Source: Actinernus sp. WN-2022 (taxonomy: Eukaryota > Cnidaria > Anthozoa > Actiniaria > Actinernidae). From it: DNA of 64,000 nt. Below, one piece after another: positions 20,573-31,189 of this stretch; positions within the stretch are counted from its first letter, which is position 1; the number at the start of each line of letters is the position of its first letter. Under the pieces are notes generated by a model that did no database searches, was not told the DNA's origin, and was given only the letters and a program-made list of their open reading frames with translations. A program made the position numbers and the translations under genes. Location: NCBI GenBank assembly GCA_030867875.1, contig JAOWCC010000577.1, positions 82,999,740 to 83,063,739 of the forward strand, given 5' to 3'.

Positions 20573-22192
20573 ATGCCACCAAAGAAGTATCAGTTCGAAG
20601 ACAGACTTCACCGCTCAGGATTCATTCCGTGGCCTAAGGAACAACAAGAATTCGCTCTCACAACAAAACAAAATCTGATATTCTCACCAGATTCAACAAG
20701 AAGGTAGCACCACGCAACGCAAAGGCCTTTGATGCCTTTCGGAAGAAGTATCCCAATGCCGATTACTCGAAGTTCTATGCTGAGACGAATGCTTCTGATA
20801 TTCAGGATGAGTCGACATACATAACTAGGATTACCTTCAAAGACGGCAGCAATGAATGGTTCATCGATGAGGCACACATCCCACCAAAAGTGCAGACCAG
20901 GTTAGATATGGCACTAGCTGCACATGATGGTTTTCCACATACATTAACACTAGATACAAGTGTGAAATATCCTATTACGGCGGTCCCACCTACTGAAAAA
21001 GCACAAGATAGCGATCTCACTAATCTATGGATATATGTCACACCTACGAAAAAGTTCGAAGCAGGCGTTCCGAACATATTCAAAGAGACTGTCGTAAAGC
21101 ATATGACAGCAAAGGAGTCCCATCATTGGTTATCAGGTCCAGATTTCAAATATTAGCCTCAACGATTGAATTTTGCAACGTCAGGTGTGCAACTTCTGGA
21201 TGTGGAGTGTCATTGTTTGATCCTATTTTCAAAACGTATCCACCCATCATTCAAGGATTCCTACAATTTCACGTTTATTTCACAATACGAAGAATTCGAT
21301 ATGAACTTGGTGGACCTCTACCTGGTGACTCTTCTTTCAAGCAAATTGATAACCTCTATAGCAAAAAAGCCCTTGAGACTTTGTGCATCGAGTTTGGTTT
21401 ATCTCGAACACCAGACTTCAGATGGCGTGGAGGTCGTAATAAAGGATTAGGTGACATATTCGTTTACTTCCCCAGGTACGGCGATAAGAATGAGTATGAG
21501 TTAAGGTCGAGTGCCCCAGACATGTACACATGGACACAAAAGGACCCATTCTATATATTCAAAGATGAGGGCGGCAAGTTAGCCAATTCCAATATGATTC
21601 ACTTTATTAGGGGTGACGAGACTAATGGCAAACAATACAATGGGTTTACGCCACCAATCGGTAAGGGATTAACGGATGCTGGATTAGGTAGTATTGCATT
21701 CTAGGTGCTCAAGTTAATATGCTTACACCAATCATTGGTAGTTATGGCACCAAACTAGAGTTCAAAGTTTTGCTTGAAGCCACGATTATTGAAAACGACT
21801 TAGTGAAAGGCGTAAAAAACTATCAGGTTGCAATAGATGGTACGAATAAGAAGTTAGATCTGGCAATAGCTATAGGAGTATGGCTATTACCAAGCAATCT
21901 ATTGTTCAATACTCAAAATATTAGTGGCTACAATAACGCATTCAAGATAGCTACGAAAGATATGATATTGGGATCAAACTCAATCAACGATGAGCAAACT
22001 AAACTCCCACCACCAGATATGGAAGTACAGATACGAAAGAAACAATTACCACATAGTACGTATCAACAAGTTCCATATGGCGTAAAGAAACAAGTTCCAC
22101 ATAGCGTAAAGCAACGAGTTCCACAACATGAGATCAATCTAGCGATAGTATATATTGCAGTAGCTGGAATTGCGTGGGCGTTATTTCGTTAA
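20573..22192 (+). pseudogene. Large Polinton protein of unknown function, frameshifted
   Basis: Pieces in several frames form one gene of about 530 residues: a start at 20573 (MPPKKYQFEDRLHRSG), a segment at about 20715-21156 (with AHIPPKVQTRLDMALAAHDG and LTNLWIYVTP), a middle with FRWRGG and RGDETNGKQY (to 21704), and an end at 21719-22192. The C-terminus repeats a QVPYGVKKQVPHSVKQRVP-like unit and closes with a hydrophobic helix (IVYIAVAGIAWALF). At least three frameshifts are needed. I recognise the family as recurrent in cnidarian Polintons but not its role; a virion or lysis protein is an inference. It diverges from the penton gene at 20515. Confidence 0.5.
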
Positions 22193-23214
22193 CGACGTTT
22201 ATATTGCTCTATTGTGATCACCACTATTGCTACGATGAATAACCAAACGTTCTCTGCTAATACTCCTAGAACTTTACCGGCCATAGTAAATATGAAATTC
22301 GCAATTGATCCAATCATTCCAGGTAGTATCTGTCCAAGTTTCTTTCCCATTTCCTTTAACAAATCACCCGTCGTTTTTAATCCCTTCTTTACTGTATCTA
22401 CCACTTTTTCGATACCATCTTTTACTGGTTTCGGTACGGATCTCGATAATTGGGAAACTATTACACTAACGATAGCACCAATAGCAGTTACCACCGCAAG
22501 AACGGTCATTCCATACTTTCTGAAGATGTATTTGATCCTCTCACGTAGCGACGTACGTTCTAGTATGGCTTCTTCTTGACGTTCGAGTAATTCTCTTGCC
22601 TTATGGATAAATATTAATTCTGTCTTAGCTTTTTCTTTCTGAGCGTCGGTCGATTCGGAGTCTTCAAGAATAGATTCGTTATTTGCTTCCCGATCAGCGA
22701 GTTGTCGTTCTGCAAATATTACTTCATTAGCAGCCTCTTCATTATTTGGACCTAAGGCATCTTTGAGATCTTTCCTCATCTGCACACGTAATTTCCTATC
22801 TTTATCCTTACCGACGAATAGACGTTTAAAGGGTTCTTTGCTTGCAAGTTCGCGAACGGTGATTTTTCCATCTACTAAGGAGATTTCTATATTATGTGTA
22901 ACACCAGCATCCGGATATTGCCCTTGTATTATGTCAACCAGCATTTCTTTTGCCGAATCTTGAATTGTTTGGTTGAATGTGAATCCTCGAAGTGGGTCAT
23001 CACCATGCAAATCATCTAAGGTAATTGTCTCACTACCTCCAGCTTCATCTTGATTATCACCCAATAAGTGAGCCACATATCTTTCATCTGCTTCTCGTTG
23101 GTCTTCTTCATCTTCATATCGTCGTCGTTGTCGTTCTTCATCTCGTTCTTCGTATCTATCGGTATTATCCTCAGGTCTCACATCAACGTCGACCCTATCT
23201 TCCATATTGAACAT
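22189..23214 (-). CDS. Polinton membrane protein with charged N-terminus
   Basis: The likely start is the ATG at 23214 or the one at 23205 (MEDRVDVD), not the longer frame to 23295, which would overlap the major capsid gene. The first ~60 residues are rich in D, E and R, followed by a mixed domain. Two hydrophobic segments occur: YGMTVLAVVTAIGAIVSVIV and, near the end, VWLFIVAIVVITIE. A coiled-coil-like stretch (ANEVIFAERQLADREANNES...) lies between. The stop overlaps the stop of the preceding convergent gene by 4 bp (22189-22192). Only 25-35 bp separate it from the divergent capsid gene. Function unknown. Confidence 0.6.
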   Translation of the reverse strand: MFNMEDRVDVDVRPEDNTDRYEERDEERQRRRYEDEEDQREADERYVAHLLGDNQDEAGGSETITLDDLHGDDPLRGFTFNQTIQDSAKEMLVDIIQGQYPDAGVTHNIEISLVDGKITVRELASKEPFKRLFVGKDKDRKLRVQMRKDLKDALGPNNEEAANEVIFAERQLADREANNESILEDSESTDAQKEKAKTELIFIHKARELLERQEEAILERTSLRERIKYIFRKYGMTVLAVVTAIGAIVSVIVSQLSRSVPKPVKDGIEKVVDTVKKGLKTTGDLLKEMGKKLGQILPGMIGSIANFIFTMAGKVLGVLAENVWLFIVAIVVITIEQYKRR

Positions 23215-23239
23215 AACTATATATCTTGGTATATTCAAC

Positions 23240-24477
23240 ATGATATCGACGGAGTTAATTCCTACAGAAGCACTAAGAGTGCCACTCGCACTCAAAGCTC
23301 AACGAACCCTATATAGAAAAACTTTCACTCCATCATCTGCCAATCCAGGTGAGACTCTCTATGTGGAAGTTCCAACGATGGGAGAAGATATAGTATTAGT
23401 ACCTGGTAGTTTAGCATTATTGGGTGATATCGTACTGTCTGGTGGACACGCTAATAATCGAGTTGTTGCAAATGTTGGACGTTGCTTAGTTATACATCGA
23501 GTTTGTAAGATGGGAGCTGAAATAGTAGAGGACATCGCTCGATCAGATATCTTACAAACATATTCCGATGTATATCTATCTACTCAAGAGAGAGAATCGA
23601 GAATACAACAAGGTATCCAATCAGATAACACAAATAAGCTACGATCTAAGGCTGGTGATGCAGGTACTTCAGATACTGGTGAGAATGCACTACTAGCTGC
23701 ATATGGTTCCAAATATAGAATTCCATTAGACGTTGATATTCTTACACAACATGGAGTTCTATATATCCACATGCGTTAGAAGACACTATTTCATTCGAAT
23801 TAACTCTAGCCCGCGCCATCGATATAATCGTTGGATCAGATTCGATAAAGATAGGCACATACAAGCTTACCAACATCCAGTTAGAATACGAAGCAATCAA
23901 GAATGAAACACTAGCCGGGCATGCACTCAATGCGTACGAAAAAGGTACATCATTCCTATTCGATCACGCCGTTCACTTTAAGATGGTACCTATTGCCAAG
24001 GCATCAGATACTTTAATATCTCAAAACATCAATGTTCCACGACGATCATTTGCTGGATTGCTTCTTCTATTTGTAGATGCACCTACCGCGGGTACACGAG
24101 ATAGCGAATCATTCTCGAATCCTGATATTTCGAAGATAGAGGTGGATGTCAATGGAGTTCCAAATAGATTCTTTCCTGGAGGTATGTTACCACCAGATTT
24201 CTGGGAGGCAGCAAAAGTATGGTTTGGTACATCCAATACTTCTATGACTCCTACCAAATTTTACAACAACAGATTTGCCATCCTAGTCGATTGTCGCACA
24301 GCAAAGGATTCCTCTGCTCATGGCGATGGAATGGCACAAACTGGTGGTGGAAAATATATCGATATTCGTATACATAGAACTTTAAAAGGAAGTGGAAACG
24401 TAAACATGCATATCTACGTCCTTGCGGATGCTCAGCTTAAGATATTGAACAGATCTTTACATAGTATAACATACTGA
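23240..24477 (+). pseudogene. Major capsid protein, double jelly-roll (frameshifted)
   Basis: Start taken at 23240 (MISTELIPTEALRVPLALK). The first frame runs to about 23779 and a second from about 23780 to 24477. The C-terminal part shows features of Polinton major capsid proteins: FYNNRFAILVDCRT, then a glycine-rich loop, IDIRIHRTLKGSGNV and HIYVLADAQLKI. YRIPLDVDILTQHGVLY in the first half matches the usual start of a jelly-roll strand. One frameshift near 23780 breaks the gene. It would assemble the capsid shell with the penton-like protein. The stop TGA overlaps the ATPase ATG by one base (TGATG). Confidence 0.75.
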
Positions 24478-25100
24478 TGGATTCTCTCGTAGAACATATT
24501 CCATTCAACACACTTATAGTAGGTCCAACGAATTGTGGAAAGACTGCATTTCTCATAGAACAACTTCGTGGACCATTTCGTGGTAAGTTCGATTATATAG
24601 TATTAATTTGCCCCACATATTCCCACAACAAAACATATCATGGATTTGCTAATCGAGATCCCCACTTCTATGTCATATCTCCACCTCAGGATGCTATCGA
24701 TACCACATTAAATATTTGTGCAACCTTTTGGTCAGGTACCAATACATTATTGAGTCTTGATGATTGTGCCGCATCAAAAGATGTAAAACGAAGAACTGAC
24801 AAACTAGTAGATTTAGCATTCTCTGCTCGACATATAGGACTATCTATTTGGGTGCTATCCCAACAATTAACGAGTATATGTAAACCTTTTCGTGAGAACG
24901 TAGCTATCGTAGTAGCATTTCATACGGCATCGGTTATAGATGGTAAAAAGATATTTGAAGATTACGGAGGCTCACAAGAATGTAATGAATTACGAACGAT
25001 ACTTCGATCTCACAAGTTTGCTCGCATATGTTTTTGCTTGCGACATCCTTTTGTAGTCGTGTTAGAGCTACCCGCACCTATAACATATTATCATGGATGA
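24477..25100 (+). CDS. A32-type packaging ATPase (FtsK/HerA superfamily)
   Basis: Intact, 207 residues. Walker A is GPTNCGKT (residues 16-23); the Walker B-like LLSLDDC lies near residue 95 with two acidic residues; a WVLSQQLTSI segment near residue 128 fits the sensor/arginine-type motif of the family. It would pump DNA into capsids. It overlaps the capsid gene by one base at its start and the next gene by eight bases at its end (ATGGATGA), implying co-transcription and reinitiation-type translation. Confidence 0.85.
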   Translation: MDSLVEHIPFNTLIVGPTNCGKTAFLIEQLRGPFRGKFDYIVLICPTYSHNKTYHGFANRDPHFYVISPPQDAIDTTLNICATFWSGTNTLLSLDDCAASKDVKRRTDKLVDLAFSARHIGLSIWVLSQQLTSICKPFRENVAIVVAFHTASVIDGKKIFEDYGGSQECNELRTILRSHKFARICFCLRHPFVVVLELPAPITYYHG

Positions 25101-25661
25101 ATACATCAAAGAACTGGAAGATGAGTGCGCTATTACTTGTCCTACGATCGTACTGGAACATCCAACCAAATTGGAGGGTATTGAAGAAATTAATGTCGGG
25201 AAGCACTTTCGATTTTAGCTGCAATGGGTACAACGAAAGAATATCTAGGACAGAATTTCTCAATAGTAGATATATCAAAACTATCTGAGAAGGACGTAAA
25301 ACGTTTACATAGTAGATACCAGGTCGTAGTAGCGAAGCAAATAACAGGGTGCTTAGTAAATGGTGCACTACGTCTAGCTACTCGCCCAGTCGCATACGTA
25401 GTTCCACTAGATGACCAACAAGCGCTGTTTAAGGATCTACAAGAAGACCACTTAGTCCGCAATGAGATATCTGCTGTGGCTGGTCTATTATCACTTAAAG
25501 CAGGTCGATTTGTAGCTCTAGCTAGTGCTTTGTTCCATGTAGCTGATCACATAGTCACTCCTTGTACTCCTATTGAACCTTCGCAAGTACTTACTATATC
25601 GAATCAAGATGGAAGAAACGGATCAGATAACTGCGAATCCACCAACGACTGCACCAACTAA
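25093..25661 (+). pseudogene. Small Polinton protein, interrupted by a stop
   Basis: An ATG at 25093 starts a charged stretch (MDEYIKELEDECAIT...) that stops at 25218. Immediately after, a second open frame at 25224-25661 (from GTTKEYLGQNFSIVD) continues with LSEKDVKRL and mostly hydrophobic helical sequence. Together they look like one gene broken once near 25218-25224. I recall similar cnidarian Polinton proteins with TKEYLGK...LSEKDVEKL. Function unknown. The tail overlaps the next gene by 53 bp. Confidence 0.5.
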
Positions 25662-25959
25662 AGTAAAAGATCCAAAGAGGGTTGCTGCTGGAAAAGCGTT
25701 AGCACTAAGTAATAAACTTGCTAGAGAGGCTCAAAAGAGAGAGATTACACGTGAAAGCGAATTATCTAAAGAAACCGACGTAGATGAAAGTTGGACTAAA
25801 AACATATCTACCAATACTACCATTGCAGTTATTGGTACGGGCGCTGCATTGGTTGGAGCGTACTATCAATACAGAAGATATAGAGATGCCACTCCTAAGA
25901 ACGTTAGTCCGATACGACCCGCAAGTCCGATAAAGACTACGGTGCCAGATATGGAGTAA
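25609..25959 (+). CDS. Small Polinton membrane protein
   Basis: Start at 25609 (MEETDQIT), not the longer frame. A charged N-terminal part rich in K and P, then AAGKALALSNKLAREAQKREI (helical), a hydrophobic segment TTIAVIGTGAALVGAYYQY and a proline-rich tail. One membrane segment is predicted. Part of the small-gene cluster that follows the ATPase. Function unknown. Confidence 0.6.
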   Translation: MEETDQITANPPTTAPTKVKDPKRVAAGKALALSNKLAREAQKREITRESELSKETDVDESWTKNISTNTTIAVIGTGAALVGAYYQYRRYRDATPKNVSPIRPASPIKTTVPDME

Positions 25960-25995
25960 CAGTTAAAGACTAGAGACTATATGATATATGTTCGA

Positions 25996-26205
25996 ATGGA
26001 TAAAGAATTAACGAATACAGCAACCGATGCTGCTATGATAACTGGAATCGCTACTGGTATTGGATGGATCGTAAAGAAGGCTACCAAGGAATCTATGCTT
26101 AACGATCCTTCTATTTCTATCATAAATTACGTGAAGTGGACTGCAGTAATAGCTGGTAGCATATATGCAAAACAATATCTCGAGAAACAAAAGATCAAAC
26201 CATAA
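25996..26205 (+). CDS. Small Polinton membrane protein
   Basis: Start at 25996 (MDKELTNTATD). About 69 residues with two hydrophobic stretches (AAMITGIATGIGWIV and WTAVIAGSIYA). The stop overlaps the next ATG by one base (TAATG). Function unknown; virion or membrane-associated is an inference. Confidence 0.55.
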   Translation: MDKELTNTATDAAMITGIATGIGWIVKKATKESMLNDPSISIINYVKWTAVIAGSIYAKQYLEKQKIKP

Positions 26206-26639
26206 TGGCTTCAGCTATCGCAATGACCATTTTCGGAGCAGTTTTGAATGCAACGGCATTTACTGGTGGTGGAGTGCTTGCTAAGCTACTTACTGGAAAA
26301 GATGAAACTGCTAATATAGAACGAGAGAGACATGATAGAGCAATGGAAAAAATTGATGCTGCTAGGGAGGCATATATCGAAGAATGTCAAAAATTGTCCG
26401 ATTGGACGCGCAAACATGAAGTCGCCGAACGCGATGCTTACAATATTCAACACAATACCACCCGAGCCATCGGACAATCCGATAAGTTACGTCAGGCACT
26501 GAAACGACTCGAAGCAATGAAAGAACCTCGTTTATCCGACTACTATCAACCCTCAAGCAATCAGAAGACTGGTGAGTTGATCTATGTTGGTAGTGGAATG
26601 CTAGTTGCTGGATATGCTATTAGTCGATATGCTTTTTAA
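26205..26639 (+). CDS. Small Polinton protein with two terminal hydrophobic helices
   Basis: 144 residues. An N-terminal hydrophobic segment (IAMTIFGAVLNATAFTGGG), a long charged helical middle (about residues 35-100, with ERERHDRAMEKIDAAREA) likely to be a coiled coil, a conserved-looking LSDYYQPS, and a C-terminal hydrophobic segment (LIYVGSGMLVAGYAIS). Intact. Similar proteins occur in cnidarian Polintons as I remember them. Function unknown. The gene ends 38 bp before an A/T hairpin. Confidence 0.6.
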   Translation: MASAIAMTIFGAVLNATAFTGGGVLAKLLTGKDETANIERERHDRAMEKIDAAREAYIEECQKLSDWTRKHEVAERDAYNIQHNTTRAIGQSDKLRQALKRLEAMKEPRLSDYYQPSSNQKTGELIYVGSGMLVAGYAISRYAF

Positions 26640-26676
26640 AACAACGAGAATTTTTACGATCGACGAGATACTAAAA

Positions 26677-26732
26677 AAGAAAAAAAGAATAAGAACTAGT
26701 TGGTTAGATGAGTTCTTATTCTTTTTTTTCTT
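26677..26732 (+). terminator. A/T-rich hairpin after the small-gene cluster
   Basis: Arms of 21-22 bases (AAGAAAAAAAGAATAAGAACT and its complement with one extra T) around a 13-base loop. It lies between the last small gene and the integrase. Together with the hairpin at 9601-9655, it suggests a common stop signal between transcription units. Confidence 0.55.
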
Positions 26733-26763
26733 CTTGTTGAAAGTTAGAATACATAGATATATA

Positions 26764-27730
26764 ATGGATGCTAAGCTTGCGAATATCTTCTATGGTCCTA
26801 TGGGCTATTGGAAAGGTCATGCTGCAATTGGTAAGCTATCGGTGGCTGCAAATGTATCGGAAGATGTAACTAAGAGTTGGTTAGAGAAACAATCTATGTG
26901 GCAAATATATCTACCACCGCCTAAATACATTCCACGACCACATTGGACTGTATCGAAACCAAATGAGGTTCATCAAGCTGATTTGATATTTCTACCTCAT
27001 GATCGACCTGGACGTGGAAGGAAACTATATAAGTATGCTTTAGTGGTAATCAATGTAGCTTCTAGATATAAAGAGGCTGAGCCTTTAGCATCAAAAGATA
27101 GTGGTGAAGTTGCTACTGCATTTGAGCGAATCTACAAACGTAGTCCACTAGAATGGCCAAAAACATTGCAAGTTGATCCTGGTAGAGAATTCATGGGACA
27201 CGTATGTCCGAAACATTAGAACTACGTGGTACGAAAGTTCAACGGGGTGAAGCTGGTAATCATAGAGCACAAAGTTTTGTCGAACGAGCAAATAGAACGA
27301 TAGCTGAAAGATTATTTGGATATCAATATGCAAAAGAGATGGTACTTACATCTGAAGGATCGGATGCGCGTAGTAGAGAATGGGTATTGAGGCTTCCTGA
27401 TGTTATCAAGGCTATGAACAATGAAGTTACTCGACTAACAGGTAAGGAGCCTTCAAATTCTATAGAGGCACAACAAGTAAACATAAAGACTCCTACATAT
27501 TCTCGAATTATTGGATTGAAAGAAAAGCGACTACCATTCAATGTTTTAGTTCGATATCTATACTCACCGGGAGAATTAGAAGGTGGAGTAAAACGAGCAA
27601 CTGATCCTGTATGGAGTTTACAGACATATTATATTTCTCGAAGTGTGGTATCTTCAAACCAGCCAGTTCTATACTATTTAGGAAAAAATGCGCCAAAGAG
27701 AGGGTTTGTGCGAGAAGAGATACAAGTGGT
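26764..27730 (+). pseudogene. Retroviral-type integrase (frameshifted, C-truncated)
   Basis: Start at 26764, right after TATATA (ATATATAATGG). The rve-type catalytic core shows D73 (HQADLIF), D138 (QVDPGREF) and, in the next frame, the E of HRAQSFVERANR, giving the DDE triad with the usual D-D-35-E type spacing. A frameshift near 27195 separates D138 from the E. The C-terminal part with RATDPVWSLQ..Y and RGFVREEI is present up to about 27730, where a deletion has fused the gene to the polymerase end. Integrates the element in the host genome in intact members. Confidence 0.85.
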
Positions 27731-30700
27731 CCGACATATTCTACAATTGGAATACCTCCACATTCGTCTTTCATTTTACCAAGTACTTTCTTGTTGTCGA
27801 TACTATACAGCGGGTGGTCTTTGCTATAGTTACTAGTATCATATAGATGTTTATGAGTTGCCATGTCTGAATATATGTCTTCAGTTTTAATGTGTAGTAG
27901 TAGGCTGTCGGTATCGGTATAAAGTAGATTACAGCGTTGTCCATATTGCTTCTTGAGCTCGTTGTAGTAGAAGTCATACATCAAATGTTTTGAGAGATCT
28001 AGAATTGACATTCCAACATATACTGGACGGTTAAGAAGTAGTTTGCTTTTGTAGTTATGGACCGCTGCTAGATTATCGTCAAAGATCGTCGAACGAGCAT
28101 AAGTAGGTTTATTCAATAGACGTTGTAGTTTGATTCCTTCTGAGGCACGCACTAATTGGATATCTACACGCTTACGTAGATTCTCCATTGTCTTACCAAA
28201 TACGCTATTGTTCATCAACTTGTAGAGTTCTTGTTCGAAGGTGCTATTCGCTTGTTTTCGTAGATCCGTATTCATTCGTATATATGGTTCCATCCATTGG
28301 GATTGATCAAATCGTAGTGCCCTGTGGATCTTTTTCAAACGCATACCAAGAGATATATACAGTTGTAGGTTTCGGTAGTGTAGCACATATCGTTCTTTGT
28401 CATATAGGTTAGGTATGAGTTTTTCCACTTTCAAAGATCCATTACCTTTATATAGTTCCTCGAATAGATCGGTTTGATACTCTGAGAACCAAGTTTTATC
28501 CACCTGCATTCTCTCTGGAGCTAGTGGATAGCTGTTATGTGTATCATGAAGTTCTTGAGGATATTCAAGGTCGACTTCAAGGATGTAACCTTTATCTGAA
28601 TCGATTGCGTGTTGGGTTATTTGTTCTTCTGTTGGTGTGCACCACTCAAATCCTCCTGTTGGTAGATATTGACTCATGGCCCAACCATATAGATTATTGG
28701 CGTCAAGATAGAGTATGTGACTATTTGGCTTATTAGGATCGAAATCGGGTATACTTTGGTTATTTGCTTTAGCATAACGCTAAGACACCATGGATATACC
28801 ACCACGTAGACCTTTCTCGATGAATAAATGCATGTCATAGTCAGTTAATAGTTCAAGCTCCACACCTGTCTTCTTTAACAATGCATCCCACGATAGACCA
28901 GGACTAGTATAGTAGTGAGCAGGATCCAAGCCATAGTTTTGCATACATGTTGTGCGAAAGGTCTCGAACACATCCGATAGAAGAAGTACATCAGTTTGTA
29001 GGTAAAGGTCGTGGTAGTCTCCCAATGTTTTACAACTGAATACATTCCAAACTTCTAGTGCGTGTTCATAGTCCTCGTCGGTTATATCCTCTAGATTTAG
29101 TTTACTATAGAATGCTTCTTTAGGTGGAATAGAAGTCTCTGTAAATCTATTCCAAGAGTCCATGTACTCATATGGATAAACACCTTTGCGAAGCAGTAAC
29201 TTGTTTTTGTCTTGGTCGTGCGTATACTTCGTAGTTTGTTGAAAAGTATCTTGAGATGCGCTTTCTACCAACTTACTAAGAGATGATGGTAGAAATTGAA
29301 TGCTATCTATAAACCGTAAGTTACCAAGTGAGAATGAAATGTATTTCTCCATATTGTTTGGAATACAAGAGATCTTACCTGATGTCCTGGATATGGATTG
29401 CATTAGTAGGTGAGAATCATATCCACGAAGATTATGGAATACGACTGGGATGGTAGGAAAAGTACGTAATTTGAGATTACAGGCATTGTGTGCGGCACCT
29501 CGAAACTCGCCTGTGATGTGGCAATGATCACGTACTCTATCTTTACCAACCAAGGGCTTATGACAGATATGGCAAATCGTTGCTCTATTATAAACCCTAT
29601 AGTTTTCCTGTGACATACGTAGTGGTTTAGACTTTTGGGCTTTAATCTTCACCTCTTCCTCTTGTATGCATTGTAGAAAACGTTCGATAGTATCCATGCC
29701 TCTATATAGTACTGGTGGTTCGCTATGACCATCGGAACGTACAACTATATAGCAAAATCCACAGGGAATATGTTCTTCTGTTTTAAGTGTGTTGCTCTTC
29801 TTTGGGTCTTGGGCAGGTCCTTCGATCTTAGTGGTCAAAGCCTCAAGGTCTGCATAGATAATATAGGGTACTTTGAGCTGTTTGTGGATATTCTGAAATG
29901 AGACTTTGTTGTTATTATTGGTAGGCATTTCAATGCGTATGGCTCTGTCATTGATACCATAACACTCTGGAATGTGCTTCGTAAGAAGAGCTTCATTGGA
30001 ATATCCATGTAGACATCGCTCGCAAAAGTGCTTCCTATTACCATGCTTTGTTTGATCGAATAGGAGGCGATTGAAGTTCTTGATCGAACAGTAGTGTTGC
30101 TTACCACTATTTTGGTCTTCTATTGGCAATAGGTTAACACGCTTTAAGAAAGTCTCATTCGAACTGTGGTGTATGATCAAGTACTTTTCCTTTGAATTCC
30201 ATCCAAACACATTGATAGAGATTTTGTTTTGCTTCTCTACGCGTTTTATTTGTGAGATTGGTGTTGGCGCATCCACACCATCAAAGTTAAACCCATCGTC
30301 TCCTTTATATTTCGATGTCTCCTGAGGGTTTTTTATAGTTGAAAGTTTTGCTGCTTTTCTTGCTCTTGAAAGAGCTTCTGCGCGTAGTGACCAACGTAAG
30401 CAATTGTCGTCTTTGTTGTTCACGTTGATCACTGATTTCTTATTAGCTATTTCTAGAGGTAGTGGTAAATATGAACCTCCACGTAGTGGTTGATATCTAG
30501 CGATGTTTAACCATAGAATGTTGACTCTATCTATGACCCAATTTGATCCACGACTGATCCACTTCTCAATTTGGTTGTATATCTGAGCATGTGCGTCTAC
30601 TATTACCCCACGGATCCCAGCGATATTGGTCAAAACAGATTGTATGCTATAGAAGGTGGCTGTCTCATATACGTATCCATCAGGTTTATCAAGTACGAAA

Positions 30701-30909
30701 GTTATGTTTAAAGATAATTGGGCCTTAAAGGTATTGTATTCTTGTAGCTCTTCCTTGAGCTTTTCTGTAGTCTGCTTACGTACACCAGCAAGGAAAGCAG
30801 CTGGATCTGCTCCTAGAGGATTATCATCTGGAACATCCATCTTCCATCCGCGTAAATAATTCCTTAAAGGACGTACTCCGCGGACAAATGTTAGTATATG
30901 CTCAGCCAT
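27731..30909 (-). pseudogene. Protein-primed family B DNA polymerase (one stop, C-truncated)
   Basis: Reads leftward from an ATG at 30909. Regions in order: an N-terminal domain with NKDDNCLRW (~170), a C2H2-like zinc finger (FCERCLHGYSNEALLTKHIPEC), exonuclease motif I YADLEAL (~353), an endonuclease-VII-like zinc module (CHICHKPL...DHCHITGEFRGAAHNACN), exo II FHNLRGYDSHLL, exo III YLQTDVLLLSDVFE, polymerase motif A with LDANNLYGWAMSQ, motif B KLMNNSVFGKTMEN and motif C LYTDTDSLL. A TAG at 28780-28782 lies just before motif A. After IVEYVG the gene joins the reversed integrase tail at 27730; about 100 C-terminal residues seem to be missing. Confidence 0.92.
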
Positions 30910-30929
30910 GATATAATAACTTATAACCA

Positions 30930-31189
30930 CACTCCTCTAATAGGGTGTTGAAACGTAATGAATTCACTATAAACAAAGTGTTTGAGCCTTGATCTAATAC
31001 CTTATGATTACGAACCTTCAATATGATGTAGAAATATGATGAATGGACTATAGTAGTAAATAATGATTATAACAATATATGGTACAATACCTTATAACCA
31101 CACTCCTCTAATAGGGTGTTGAAGTGTAATAAATTCACTATAAACCAAATGTTCGAACAAATGTTAATATATGCTTAGCCCTGATATAA
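30930..31189. repeat. Subterminal repeats of the Polinton
   Basis: The block beginning TTATAACCACACTCCTCTAA with GGTGTTGAA and ATTCACTATAAAC occurs at about 30918-30985 and about 31090-31150, and a related form (CCTTACAATTACACTCCTTT) inside the terminal repeat at about 31486. A TATGCTTAGCCCTGATA motif follows some copies. They may be control or replication-related repeats. Confidence 0.6.

Noticed and set aside
23214..23295. Longer start of the membrane protein gene
   Set aside because: It would overlap the capsid gene and lies in the divergent promoter region.
27538..27730. Extension of the polymerase frame past 27730
   Set aside because: It is antisense to the integrase C-terminus, created by the deletion.
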